Of a stretch of DNA of 64,000 bases, positions 17,369 to 26,118 are shown one piece after another. The stretch spans positions 1 through 64,000 of the forward strand of contig CANJJT010000009.1 of the NCBI GenBank assembly GCA_947474715.1, given 5' to 3'. Every line of letters starts with the position of its first letter. Position 1 is the first letter of the stretch. A model generated the notes under the pieces. It saw only the letters and a list, made by a program, of their open reading frames with translations. It made no database searches and was not told the origin of the DNA. Source of the stretch: CAIYPG01 sp903864555. GTDB lineage: Bacteria; Pseudomonadota; Gammaproteobacteria; Burkholderiales; SG8-39. The position numbers and the translations under genes were made by a program.

Positions 17369-17794
17369 TCAGGTGGCGGGCGCGTTACGGCAGTGGATGC
17401 GGAACACATGTGCCTCGGGGTCGGCCAGCACCACCTGCCAGGCGCCGTAGTGGGTGCGATAGGCCGGCTTCACCACCGCCCCACCCAGCTCGACGGTGCG
17501 CAGCGCCAGTGCCTCGACTTCCTCGGGACGTGATACGTCAAAGGTCGGATAGGCGGTCACCGGGGCCTCACCCCGGAACTGGCGGCCTGCCAGACCCAGC
17601 AGTTCGTAGGCAGCATGGGCATTGAAGCCCAGTTCCACGCCGCCCGCGTCAAGCACACGGTAGATGGCGGTGCGCCGGGCGGCAATCTCGGGAAAGCCGA
17701 ACAGGCTGCTGTAGAACTCGCACAGGCGAGCGATATTCGCACCGAACAGGTTGAGATTGCCCAGGCGCGCACCTTCCTGGAGCGCTTGGCTCAC
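17369..17794 (-). CDS. VOC-superfamily (glyoxalase/dioxygenase-fold) protein
   Basis: 141 residues with the vicinal-oxygen-chelate pattern: GNLNLFGANIARLCEFYSSLFGF near the start and a closing segment WQVVLADPEAHVFRIH. The GTG at 17794 overlaps the stop of the 2-oxoglutarate oxygenase gene by 4 bp (GTGA), with AGGTG just upstream, so I discard the longer frame. VOC proteins are metalloenzymes or binding proteins acting on small molecules, and function cannot be assigned from sequence. A 140-bp gap containing nothing recognised separates it from the cysteine hydrolase gene. A second VOC protein lies at 21077. Confidence 0.75.
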   Translation of the reverse strand: MSQALQEGARLGNLNLFGANIARLCEFYSSLFGFPEIAARRTAIYRVLDAGGVELGFNAHAAYELLGLAGRQFRGEAPVTAYPTFDVSRPEEVEALALRTVELGGAVVKPAYRTHYGAWQVVLADPEAHVFRIHCRNAPAT

Positions 17795-18783
17795 GGCACC
17801 TGCCTGGTGAGCGACGGGCTGGCCGGACTGGCCGTGCGCGCCCCAGTGGTGTGGGCATGCATCTGTGCAATGTGCTCTCCGGCGGTACAGGGCGGATGGG
17901 TAGGCGCCTCCCCTTGGACGAGGCAGGACGGCAGGCACTCGATGCGCGAGTCGTATTCGGGATCATAGAAGCAGGCCATCGAATAACGATCGACAGCACC
18001 GGAGTTGTTGCGCACCCGATGCATGTTGGATTGGTAACGGCCGTTGGTCCAGCGCGCCATCATTTCCCCGATGTTGATCACGAAGCTGCCTTTCAGCGGC
18101 GGCCCCGCTATCCACTCCCCGGCGACATTGCGCACCTCCAGCCCGCCGACATCGTCCTGCGCCAGGAGGGTGATGCCGCCCCAGTCGGTGTGCGCGCCGG
18201 CCCCCAGCAGATTGCTGCCGACCGCGGGCTGGGGCGGATAGCGCAGCAGCCGCACGGTGGCCATGGGCTGGCCATAGAAGGCGAGGAAATAGTCCGGGGG
18301 CAGATCGAGCGACTCGGCCAGCCCGACAAGGATGCGATTACCGAGGGAGGTCACCGCGCCGATATAGGCCATCAGCGGCGACACGATGCCCGGCAACGAG
18401 GCCGGCCACTGGCTGGGCCCATAGGTGGGGAGCCTGCGCAGGGCATAGGGATGCGATGGTCCGGGATCCGGCCCGTAGCGGAAGCTCTCCTTGTGGTCGG
18501 CCGGCGAGCCATCATCCAGTATCTGCGTGCCCGGCGGCTCATAGCCGCGCTTGGCCGGGGACTTGGCCTGCAGCAGCGTCAGCTTTTCCGCCTGGGGCAG
18601 GTCAAACAGTGCGCGGCTGGCGAGGAAGGCCGCCTCCACCGTGGCCTCGGCCACGCCGTGGTTGACGACATAGAAGAACCCGGTGTCGATGCAGGCCCTG
18701 CGCATGTCGGCCGCGCAGCCGGCCGACCTGAGGTCTATCACCGGCAGTTCCGTGACCACCCGCGGTGGCGTATAGGGAATCAT
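17791..18783 (-). CDS. 2-oxoglutarate/Fe(II) oxygenase, isopenicillin N synthase-like
   Basis: 330 residues. The N-terminal DIOX_N part (ELPVIDLRS...GFFYVVNHGV) is followed by the catalytic jelly roll with Fe ligands H198 and D200 (GAHTDWG) and H255 (SNMHRVRNN), plus R266-x-S (RYSMACF) for 2-oxoglutarate. The family hydroxylates small molecules; fungal thymine-7-hydroxylase belongs to it, which is of interest given the surrounding pyrimidine-type hydrolases. AAGGAG lies 6 nt before the ATG. It is the second gene of the operon, 33 bp after a binding-protein gene. Oxidising a ring or its substituent before ring opening would be a consistent role (inference). Confidence 0.85.
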   Translation of the reverse strand: MIPYTPPRVVTELPVIDLRSAGCAADMRRACIDTGFFYVVNHGVAEATVEAAFLASRALFDLPQAEKLTLLQAKSPAKRGYEPPGTQILDDGSPADHKESFRYGPDPGPSHPYALRRLPTYGPSQWPASLPGIVSPLMAYIGAVTSLGNRILVGLAESLDLPPDYFLAFYGQPMATVRLLRYPPQPAVGSNLLGAGAHTDWGGITLLAQDDVGGLEVRNVAGEWIAGPPLKGSFVINIGEMMARWTNGRYQSNMHRVRNNSGAVDRYSMACFYDPEYDSRIECLPSCLVQGEAPTHPPCTAGEHIAQMHAHTTGARTASPASPSLTRQVP

Positions 18784-18816
18784 GCAGTCTCCTTGGGTTA
18801 CGGACCGTGCACAGGC

Positions 18817-19851
18817 TCAGAAACGGAAATTGCGCTCGGCTCGCGGCGGCAGAAAGGCCGGGTTGAACACCTCCTGGACCGTGGGTGTGCGCGGCAATTC
18901 GAAGGTGGCGCGGACCTGCTCGATGGAGCGGGTCATGCGCTCGGCATTGATGGCGCCAAAGCCGACTTCGCGCGCTTCCGCATGGGTCATTTCCACCTGC
19001 ATGGTTCGCAAAAGCAGTTCCTTCTCGATGTCGCGCTTGAGCAGGGGCTCACGCCGCATCAGCGCATCGATGGCCGCGTCCGGATTGGCCACGGTGTCGG
19101 CCACGCCGCGGTTCACCGCCCGCACCAGCCCCCTCACCACTTCCGGGTTGGACTGCGCCAGATCGCGCGATACCACCAGGGCGTTGCCATACAGGTTCAC
19201 GCCGTACTGGGAGTAGCGGATCCAGTTGAGGTCCTTGTCCGGATCCATGCCCAGGGACTTGGAGGCCATGGCGATGGTGCTGATGAAGCCCGCCACCGCA
19301 TCCACCTGCCCTCGCGCCATCATCTGTTCGAGCAGGTTGGCCGATGCATTGATGATGCGCACCTTGCCGGCATCGAAGCCTTCCTTCTCGGCCACCAGCT
19401 GCAACAGCTTGAGCGTGGCCGATCCTGCGGGGGCCGCCAGCGTACGCCCTTCCAGGTCCCTCGGGCGCACGATGCCGCTGGTCTTTTTCGAGGCGATGGA
19501 GAATGGCGGCTCGCTATAGATCATGTAGACGCCCACCGGCGCCTCCTTCGGCCGGGTGGCCGAGAGCTGGATCACCGAATTGATGTCGCCGAAGCCGACC
19601 TGGTAGGAACCCCGTGCAACGTCGGCCACCGCGGCGCCCGAGCCCTTGCCCTGGTCCATCTGCAGTTCGATGCCCTCGGCCTTGAAGTAGCCGCGATCCT
19701 GGGCCAGAAAGAAGATGCCCTGCGGGCCTTGATAGGTCCAGTTGAGCACCATCCTGAGCTTGGTCTGGGCGAACACCGTGACAGGGACCGCCCATAGCAT
19801 CAGGGTGGCCAGCAGCGCGGAGATAAGCGGAAAAACTCGGCGAGGCGTCAT
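18817..19851 (-). CDS. NMT1/THI5-like ABC substrate-binding protein (third of three)
   Basis: 344 residues with a signal peptide ending near VFAQ (about residue 28), then KLRMVLNWTYQGPQGIFFLAQDRGYFKAEGIEL. The ATG at 19851 has GGAG 8 nt upstream; the 48-residue in-frame extension contains no family sequence. It is the first gene of the minus-strand operon, divergent from the LysR gene across 291 bp, so its promoter is the likely control point. The substrate is probably the same as, or a chemical relative of, those of the other two binding proteins. Confidence 0.88.
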   Translation of the reverse strand: MTPRRVFPLISALLATLMLWAVPVTVFAQTKLRMVLNWTYQGPQGIFFLAQDRGYFKAEGIELQMDQGKGSGAAVADVARGSYQVGFGDINSVIQLSATRPKEAPVGVYMIYSEPPFSIASKKTSGIVRPRDLEGRTLAAPAGSATLKLLQLVAEKEGFDAGKVRIINASANLLEQMMARGQVDAVAGFISTIAMASKSLGMDPDKDLNWIRYSQYGVNLYGNALVVSRDLAQSNPEVVRGLVRAVNRGVADTVANPDAAIDALMRREPLLKRDIEKELLLRTMQVEMTHAEAREVGFGAINAERMTRSIEQVRATFELPRTPTVQEVFNPAFLPPRAERNFRF

Positions 19852-20019
19852 GAGTGGTCTCCAGGAAAGAAAGCGAAGGGGTGGCCGGACCGCGCGGATA
19901 CCGGCCTGCGCCATGCCTGCGATCCGGGGCGGCGGTGCCCCCCCCATTTGGTGCAGACAAGGCGGAAGACCAGCACATTGTGGTGCGCGATGCATGGAAT
20001 AGGTCCGGTGGACGGGTCA

Positions 20020-20032
20020 TGCAGACGCTGCA
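20020..20032. promoter_or_regulatory. candidate LysR operator
   Basis: Perfect inverted repeat TGCAG-ACG-CTGCA in the 291-bp divergent intergenic region between the ABC operon and the LysR gene. A second perfect palindrome, GATGC-G-GCATC, lies at 20093-20103. LysR-type regulators usually bind such sites between divergent genes, but neither is a textbook T-N11-A box, so the assignment is tentative. Nothing else was recognised in 19852-20142. Confidence 0.35.
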
Positions 20033-20142
20033 CGCAGACAACGTGCCCGCCGGTGCGCTCCGCCCATGCTGAATCACGGCCACCACGTTGCCGATGCGGC
20101 ATCATTCATGCTTCGCCAGAGGGAATCCGGCTGGAGTCACCC

Positions 20143-21039
20143 ATGAACCATCTACGCTTCCTGCGCTACATCGATGAGATTGCCCGCTGCGGCTCCATCC
20201 GCCAGGCGGCCGAGCGACTGCACATTGCGCCTTCGGCCGTGAACCGGCGGCTGCAGGACATCGAGGCCGAACTGGGCACGCCCATTTTCGAGCGGCTGCC
20301 CCGCGGCATGCGCCTCACGGCCGCCGGGGAACTCTTCATCGGCTACGTGCGCAGCCGCTCGGCCGAACTGGACCAAGTACGCTCGCGCATCGAGGAATTG
20401 CAGGGACTGCGGCGCGGCACGGTGCGCGTGGCCGTGAGCCAGGCGCTGGCCCCGGCCTTCCTGCCCGGGGTGATGGCCTCCTTTCGCAAGCAGCATCCGC
20501 TGGTGGACTTCCGCGTCGACGTGGCTGACCACGTGCGCGCCCTCGCCGCCTTGCGCGCCTTCGAAACCGACATTGCCCTGGTGCTGGGACTGAGTCCCGA
20601 CCCGGACCTGGACATCACGGTGCATTCGGAGCAGAAACTGCTCGCGGTCATGCATCGCAGCCATCCACTGGCGCAGAAACCGGGATTGCGGCTGCGCGAC
20701 TGCGCGGACTATCCGCTGGTGCTGTCCAATCCGGACACGGCAGGCCGGCAGTTGCTGGAGCGGTTTCTCACGCGCAGTTCAATGAAGCTGCGGCCGGTGG
20801 TGGAGAGCAACAGCTTCGAGCTGCTGCGCAACTGCGTGTACCACGAGCAGGCCATCACCTTCCAGATCGCCATCGGTGCGGTGACCGATGGCGGGCGGCT
20901 GGTATCCCGGGAGATCGAGGATCGCGGCTTCCCGCGCAGCCAGCTGGTGCTGGCCCACCTGGCAGGGCGCCAGTTGCCGGTGATCGCCCATGCCTTCAGT
21001 GAACACCTGCAGCAGGCGCTGGCCGGAACCAGCGGATGA
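20143..21039 (+). CDS. LysR-family transcriptional regulator
   Basis: 298 residues. The N-terminal winged helix-turn-helix (RYIDEIARCGSIRQAAERLHIAPSAVNRRLQDIEAELG, residues about 6-43) is followed by a LysR substrate-binding domain. The ATG at 20143 with GGAG 7 nt upstream is the family start; the long upstream frame is spurious. It is transcribed away from the 14-gene N-heterocycle operon, the classical arrangement for a regulator that senses a pathway compound. The effector is unknown. Confidence 0.92.
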   Translation: MNHLRFLRYIDEIARCGSIRQAAERLHIAPSAVNRRLQDIEAELGTPIFERLPRGMRLTAAGELFIGYVRSRSAELDQVRSRIEELQGLRRGTVRVAVSQALAPAFLPGVMASFRKQHPLVDFRVDVADHVRALAALRAFETDIALVLGLSPDPDLDITVHSEQKLLAVMHRSHPLAQKPGLRLRDCADYPLVLSNPDTAGRQLLERFLTRSSMKLRPVVESNSFELLRNCVYHEQAITFQIAIGAVTDGGRLVSREIEDRGFPRSQLVLAHLAGRQLPVIAHAFSEHLQQALAGTSG

Positions 21040-21076
21040 TCGACTCCCCGCTTGCTGTCCACCTGCCTGCCAATGG

Positions 21077-21451
21077 CTACTGCATGGAGTGCAGGCCGAT
21101 CATGTTGCCCTCGGGGTCATAGACCAGCGAGATGAATCCGAACTCGCCGATATCCATCTTGCTGCGCTCGACCTGGCCGCCGGCCCCGGCCACCCGCGCC
21201 TCCTCCACTGCACAATCGTCGCACTGAAAGTAGATGATGGTGCTATTGCCGCCGGCCGGATAGCCTTCCATGCACACCAGCGCGCCTGAAGATCCATGGC
21301 GAGTCTGCTCCATCGGGAAGGACCACATCTGCAGCTCGGGCACGGGTGTATCGAGCCGCGTCAGGCCCAACTTGAACACGGCCTCGTAAAAGGCCCTGGC
21401 GCGCACAATGTCATCAACGTAGATCTCGAACCAGCCAACGGGATTTTTCAT
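21077..21451 (-). CDS. VOC-superfamily protein
   Basis: 124-residue single VOC module: NPVGWFEIYVDDIVRARAFYEAVF at the start and GFISLVYDPEGNMIGLHSMQ at the end, a common bacterial glyoxalase/bleomycin-resistance-like form. AGGAAGG precedes the ATG. It lies 45 bp downstream of the double CoA-transferase and converges with the LysR gene. No specific activity can be assigned. Confidence 0.82.
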   Translation of the reverse strand: MKNPVGWFEIYVDDIVRARAFYEAVFKLGLTRLDTPVPELQMWSFPMEQTRHGSSGALVCMEGYPAGGNSTIIYFQCDDCAVEEARVAGAGGQVERSKMDIGEFGFISLVYDPEGNMIGLHSMQ

Positions 21452-21496
21452 GCTGACATGCCTTCCTGTGGAGTAACGGTGCGCGCCCGCGCAGCC

Positions 21497-23725
21497 TCAT
21501 TCGCCCGCGTCGATGCCTTCGGTGATGATGACACCTGCGGACTTCAGCCGCTCCAGTTCGCCGGCCATGCCAATTTCGGCCAGCACGCTTTCGGCGTCGG
21601 AGCCCGGCCTGGTGGACGGATACCCCGGAATCAGTGGCGTGCCCGACAGCTTGGGCGAAGGGCCGGTGGTGGTCACCGGACCCGCCACGGGATGGTCGCG
21701 CGTGATGCTCATGCCGCGCTTCACCACCAGCAGGTCCTGCATCAGCTTTTCGCTGTTCTCGACCACGGCGTGCGCGCCGATACCCGAGTTGTTGAGCAGG
21801 ATCACCCAGTCGGCGACGTTTTGCTTGCGCAACTGCTGTTCCAGCGCCTGCTCGAGCGCGCTGCCGGACAGGCCAGCCAGGTCACCCAGATCCGGGCTGC
21901 CCTTGAGGTCCTGCGGCCGTGCACCAACGAAGACCCAGCCATCGGCAGCCTGGTAGGCGCGATGCAGCGGGCCGCTGCCCAGCACATCCTGGCCGCGCGG
22001 CTCATTCCACTGCTTGCCGGCGTAGCCCGTGATGAGGCCGGACTGCAGCATGGTCGCAGTGTAGGCCAGCGCCGTGTCCACATGCTGGCCACGGCCGGTG
22101 CGACGCGCCTCCAGCAATGCCAGGGCCACGGCATAGGCACCAGAGAGGCCGGTGCCATAGTCATTGGCCGGGAACGGCTGGGTCAGCGGACGATGGCCGC
22201 CGTAGCGCAATTGCATGCCCGAGACGGCCTGGCCGATCTGCTCGTGGCCGGGACGCCCGGCGAACGGCCCCATCTGGCCGAAGGTGTTGAGCGAGGCATA
22301 GACAATCGACGGTTTGCGCTGTTTCACCTGCTCGTAGCCGATGCCCAGGCGCACCGCAGCGTCCTTGCGGTAGTTCTGCAACACCACGTCGCACTGGTCG
22401 ATCAGCTTGTAAAGGATCTCGCGCCCCTCGTCGGTCTTCAGGTCGAGCAGCACGCTGCGCTTGCCGCGGTTGACGTCGAAGTGGAAGCGCAGCGGATTGC
22501 GGCGCGGGTCGTCGATCTTGATGACATCGGCGCCGAACTCGGCCAGCGTGCGACCGCAGGCGGGGCCGGCAAGGATGATGCACAGGTCCAGCACCTTCAC
22601 GCCCTGCATGGCAGCGCGCAGCGCCGGTTCGCCACCGGGGAGGCTGGCCGGCGATGCGCCGGCGGCCAGCTCGGCCAGGATCTCCTCACGGTGCTGGTCG
22701 GGCGTCGGGCGCGGGCGGCGCACCGAACCGGGCGTGTCGGACAGGCGCGCATTGATGCCGGGCCCCTTGAATTTGCCCAGCACCGGGTCTTCGAACTCGC
22801 CAATGATGCCGGTGGCCAGTGCCTGCGGATGCTCCAGCCATTCGGCGCTGGTGTGGCAGGTCACGCACTCGGTGCCGATCTGCTCGCAGAAGGCTTCCCA
22901 CTCGAGCGCCGTCTTCGACTTGAACAGCTCGCCCACCTTCTGCGTCAGCTCCTCGGGTGACAGATTGGCGGCAATCCACTGGTCGGCGCCGGTGGCCTTG
23001 AGGAATTCCGGATGACGCATGTTGTTGGCGACGTACATCACCCAGCGGCCGTCCTGACACTCGACCTGGCGGCTCCAGTTGAAGGATGCCGGCACTTCCG
23101 GATGGCGGTGCACCTTCATGCCGCGCGCCCCCATGGCGGTGAAGGTGGCATCGAACAGCGGCATCTCGATGCGCTGGCCGGTGCCGGAACGCGAGCGCGC
23201 CGACAGCGCGAAAGCCACGCTCACCGCGGTGAGGAAGGCGGCGTAGGCGGAGCCGAACGGAATGGCGGTGTAGATGGGGCGCCCGGTGCCCGCGTCCGGG
23301 TTGGGCTTGTAGGTGGAGGTGGCCGCACCGACCACACCCTCCCAGGCGCGCACGTTGGCGCGCGGATCATCGGAACCGAAGCCCGGCAGCGAACAGTAGA
23401 TGAGGCGGCGGTTGGCCTTCATCATTTTCTCGTGGCCCAGACCCAGGCGGTCCATCACGCCGGGGCGGAAATTCTCGACCAGAATGTCGGCCGAGGCAAT
23501 CAGGTCCTTGGCGATCTTGCGGTCATTGCGCTTTTTCAGGTTGAGCACAATGCTGCGCTTGTTGCGGTTCCAGGTGGCATTGGCCGGGGTGTCCCAGCGC
23601 GGGCCGCCGGGCGGGTCGATGCGGATCACGTCCGCACCGTGGTCCCCCAACAACATGGCCGCCATGGGCCCTGCCATATACTGGCCGAAATCGATGACTC
23701 GCAGTCCGTTGAGTGCGCCGGGCAT
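21497..23725 (-). CDS. tandem (double-domain) CaiB/BaiF family III CoA-transferase
   Basis: 742 residues, about twice the usual 400. Domain 1 is residues about 5-330, and domain 2 starts at VKVLDLCIILAGPACG (about 376). Family III transferases move CoA between carboxylic acids through an Asp-bound anhydride. Domain 2 keeps the catalytic Asp (D522, ANDYGTG), but the aligned position in domain 1 is S159 (IPFGSAYAAF). Domain 1 is therefore probably structural or has a different role. These enzymes work as interlocked dimers, so the fusion may form an internal pseudo-heterodimer. AGGAGG lies 7 nt before the ATG. It follows a Bug receptor gene by 76 bp containing an AT-rich TGATAATAATTT motif. Confidence 0.88.
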   Translation of the reverse strand: MPGALNGLRVIDFGQYMAGPMAAMLLGDHGADVIRIDPPGGPRWDTPANATWNRNKRSIVLNLKKRNDRKIAKDLIASADILVENFRPGVMDRLGLGHEKMMKANRRLIYCSLPGFGSDDPRANVRAWEGVVGAATSTYKPNPDAGTGRPIYTAIPFGSAYAAFLTAVSVAFALSARSRSGTGQRIEMPLFDATFTAMGARGMKVHRHPEVPASFNWSRQVECQDGRWVMYVANNMRHPEFLKATGADQWIAANLSPEELTQKVGELFKSKTALEWEAFCEQIGTECVTCHTSAEWLEHPQALATGIIGEFEDPVLGKFKGPGINARLSDTPGSVRRPRPTPDQHREEILAELAAGASPASLPGGEPALRAAMQGVKVLDLCIILAGPACGRTLAEFGADVIKIDDPRRNPLRFHFDVNRGKRSVLLDLKTDEGREILYKLIDQCDVVLQNYRKDAAVRLGIGYEQVKQRKPSIVYASLNTFGQMGPFAGRPGHEQIGQAVSGMQLRYGGHRPLTQPFPANDYGTGLSGAYAVALALLEARRTGRGQHVDTALAYTATMLQSGLITGYAGKQWNEPRGQDVLGSGPLHRAYQAADGWVFVGARPQDLKGSPDLGDLAGLSGSALEQALEQQLRKQNVADWVILLNNSGIGAHAVVENSEKLMQDLLVVKRGMSITRDHPVAGPVTTTGPSPKLSGTPLIPGYPSTRPGSDAESVLAEIGMAGELERLKSAGVIITEGIDAGE

Positions 23726-23740
23726 TTGCTTACCTCCTAG

Positions 23741-23752
23741 AAATTATTATCA
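23741..23752 (-). promoter_or_regulatory. candidate operator (TGATAATAATTT)
   Basis: AT-rich 12-mer just upstream of the ribosome binding site of the tandem CoA-transferase. The identical 12-mer occurs at 28075-28086 ahead of the D-aminoacylase-like gene, and its first ten bases occur at 231-240. In this GC-rich sequence such a repeat is very unlikely by chance, so shared control is inferred. Confidence 0.45.
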
Positions 23753-23801
23753 TATTTACCTACTACGAACTATGCCTATTACGTTCTGAACGCTATTGTG
23801 A

Positions 23802-24776
23802 TCAGCTACCGCTTTCCAGATCAATATTACCCTCGCGCACCAGATTCTTCCAGCGTGCCAGTTCATCGACAAGGAAGCGCTTGAAATCTTCCGGTGTGGT
23901 GCCCATGGGTTCACCCCCTGTTTTCGTCAATGTAGACATGATCTCATCGGAGCGGAGCGCAGCATTGAATTCGCGGTTAAGGCGGTTGACGATTGCAGGC
24001 GGAGTCTTTGCAGGTGCAATGAAGCCGATCCAGTTCAGCGCGTCGTAACCAGTGACGCCCTGCTCTGCAAAGCTGGGCAGATCGGGCATGGCGGCGCTGC
24101 GCTTGGCCGAAGTGATACCGATGATGCGCACCTTACCCGCCGCACCCAGCGGCTTGGCAAGCTGGATGCTGTTGAGCGAGCCTTGTATCTGCCCGCCCAG
24201 GACATCGGCGATCACCTGTGAGCCGCCCTTGTAGTGAATGAAGGTAGCCTTGGTCTTGGTGAGCAAGTGCAGCCAGGCGGAGGCCAGATGGTTGAAGGCG
24301 CCTGCCCCGGTTGTCCCCACATTGATCTTGCCCGGGTTTGCGCGCGCATAGGCGATGTATTCCTGGACCGACTTCACCGCAAAGGAGGGATTGACCATGA
24401 GCACATAGGCATCGCTACTGGTGAGGGAAATCGGCGCAAAGCTCTCGATGGGATCAAAGGGCAAGGTCTTGTATTGCAGCGGGGCGGTGGTGAAGGACGG
24501 CGATATGAGGCCGATCACATAACCGTCGGGTGCCGCCTTGGCAATAAAGCTGGACGCAATGGTGGTGCCCGCGCCGGGCTTGAAGTCCACAAGTACACTG
24601 TGTTTCATGTTCTCCGAAAGCTTCCGGGCAAAAAGCCGTGCGTAGACTTCAAGCGAAGCCCCCGGCAGATTGCCCACCACCATGGTGATGGTCTTGGCCG
24701 GATACGCTTCCTGCGCTGCGGCCGGGAGCACCATGAGTGCCGATGCTACGAGCACCAATACCTTTATTGCATGCAT
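23802..24776 (-). CDS. Bug-family (TctC-like) periplasmic binding protein
   Basis: 324 residues, signal peptide ending at LPAAAQ (about residue 22), then the Bug start YPAKTITMVV. Bug proteins bind small carboxylates in the periplasm, either for tripartite TctAB-type transport or for signalling. The first ligand loop normally reads G-G-x-x-D before an Arg; here it is PGASLEVYAR, so the usual Asp is replaced by Glu and a Gly is lost. This suggests altered ligand recognition. The second loop PGAGTTIA is normal. AGGAGGAAG precedes the ATG. It lies between the lactonase-like gene and the tandem CoA-transferase. Confidence 0.88.
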   Translation of the reverse strand: MHAIKVLVLVASALMVLPAAAQEAYPAKTITMVVGNLPGASLEVYARLFARKLSENMKHSVLVDFKPGAGTTIASSFIAKAAPDGYVIGLISPSFTTAPLQYKTLPFDPIESFAPISLTSSDAYVLMVNPSFAVKSVQEYIAYARANPGKINVGTTGAGAFNHLASAWLHLLTKTKATFIHYKGGSQVIADVLGGQIQGSLNSIQLAKPLGAAGKVRIIGITSAKRSAAMPDLPSFAEQGVTGYDALNWIGFIAPAKTPPAIVNRLNREFNAALRSDEIMSTLTKTGGEPMGTTPEDFKRFLVDELARWKNLVREGNIDLESGS

Positions 24777-24852
24777 GCCTTCCTCCTTGTCGTCACGGGG
24801 TCAGGCGACCCCAATGTCTTGAGTTGTCTTGGTAACGACAGCACATCGCCTG

Positions 24853-26118
24853 TCATTCAACTTTCTTTCCCTGCCGCCCAAAACTGACCAGCCCCGCCCA
24901 ATACATCCACAGGCGCGAGGCATCCTCGGTGTGCACATCATATTTGGTGACATAGGTGAGCCTGCCATCGCGCCCGATGCGAAAGGTCGAGAGGCAGGCC
25001 GGGATATGGCCATTGCGGGTGCTGGTACTGCGCACAGGCGCGCCATTCACGTGGGCTGCGATCAGCATGCGGCCGGAGGGATCGATGGCAAATGTGCGAC
25101 AGTGCAGGCCACGCGTGTCGATATGCTGGATCAGCACGGGCGCACCCGTCCGCTGATTGATGGCGAATACGGCCAGGGTGTTTTCCCCACCAGCAAAGAA
25201 GCGCCTGCCCTCAAACTCCGTGGTGCCGTTTGCGCGGTTGGCCGTGTAGACAAAGCGCCCGCTGGGATGCACCCGGATGGGCCCGACGATCTGCGACGGA
25301 GCAACATTCTTGCGGCGCGCCAGGGTGTCCCGCACAAAAAGCGGCTCGGCGCAGGGCACATCGCCATCAAGGCGATACATGTGCAGTTGATTCTGCAGTT
25401 CCAGCGATACGTAAATCCAGGGTTTTTCCGGATGAAAATCCAGATGCCGCGGCCCGAAGCCGATGCCGCCGTTCGGGGCCACCACGCACCGGTTGGCCAG
25501 CAAGCCATTGACGTAGCGGAACACCTGCAGACCGCCCGATTCGCCCGGCCTGTCCTTGCCAGCGCGATGACCGCGCGAAACGATGATGGCGTTCCTGCCA
25601 GAAGGAGCAATGCGCACCTGATGCGGATAATGACCCACATCCAGGTCGACAGGTTGCGGAACAGCGTCGCCAACGCTGCCGTCGGCGACGATGCGATGCA
25701 CCGTGGCATAGGGCGCGTTGTAGGCCACCACAACGTGCCGGCCACCGCGATCCAGGGTCAGGTGAATGGGCCGTGCCGGCAGCTCGACCAGAGGCCCATG
25801 CGGCGACAGTGCGCCCGTCTTGGCATCGATGCGCAGCGACTGCAAATGGTTGTGCAACCCGGTGACGCCGGGAAAACCTTCGCTGGTGCCCACATATAGG
25901 AAGCGCCCGCGCGGATCCGGCCACGCATAGTGGATGTTCTGCGGCAGAAGCACCGAGTCCTTGCGCACCAACGTGCCACTCGCCACATCCGGCTTGTAAT
26001 GCACCAGTTCCGGACCGATGCCGGCATACAGGGCCAGCCCCGCCTCAGCCTTGATTGGGTGGATAGCCGACTTTCTGCTCACCACCCTTTGCGGCGCCCT
26101 TGTCCTTCGAGTGCTCAT
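24853..26118 (-). CDS. lactonase-like (6-phosphogluconolactonase fold) beta-propeller
   Basis: 421 residues with repeated propeller blades marked by DPRGRFLYVG, HPEKPWIYVSLE, HPSGRFVYTANR and DPSGRMLIAAHV, as in the Pgl/lactonase family. The ATG at 26118 overlaps the stop of the amidohydrolase gene (ATGA), and no signal peptide is visible. The family includes lactonases and muconate cycloisomerase-like proteins. With an amidohydrolase and a CoA-transferase beside it, hydrolysis of a lactone intermediate is plausible but unproven. Confidence 0.8.
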   Translation of the reverse strand: MSTRRTRAPQRVVSRKSAIHPIKAEAGLALYAGIGPELVHYKPDVASGTLVRKDSVLLPQNIHYAWPDPRGRFLYVGTSEGFPGVTGLHNHLQSLRIDAKTGALSPHGPLVELPARPIHLTLDRGGRHVVVAYNAPYATVHRIVADGSVGDAVPQPVDLDVGHYPHQVRIAPSGRNAIIVSRGHRAGKDRPGESGGLQVFRYVNGLLANRCVVAPNGGIGFGPRHLDFHPEKPWIYVSLELQNQLHMYRLDGDVPCAEPLFVRDTLARRKNVAPSQIVGPIRVHPSGRFVYTANRANGTTEFEGRRFFAGGENTLAVFAINQRTGAPVLIQHIDTRGLHCRTFAIDPSGRMLIAAHVNGAPVRSTSTRNGHIPACLSTFRIGRDGRLTYVTKYDVHTEDASRLWMYWAGLVSFGRQGKKVE

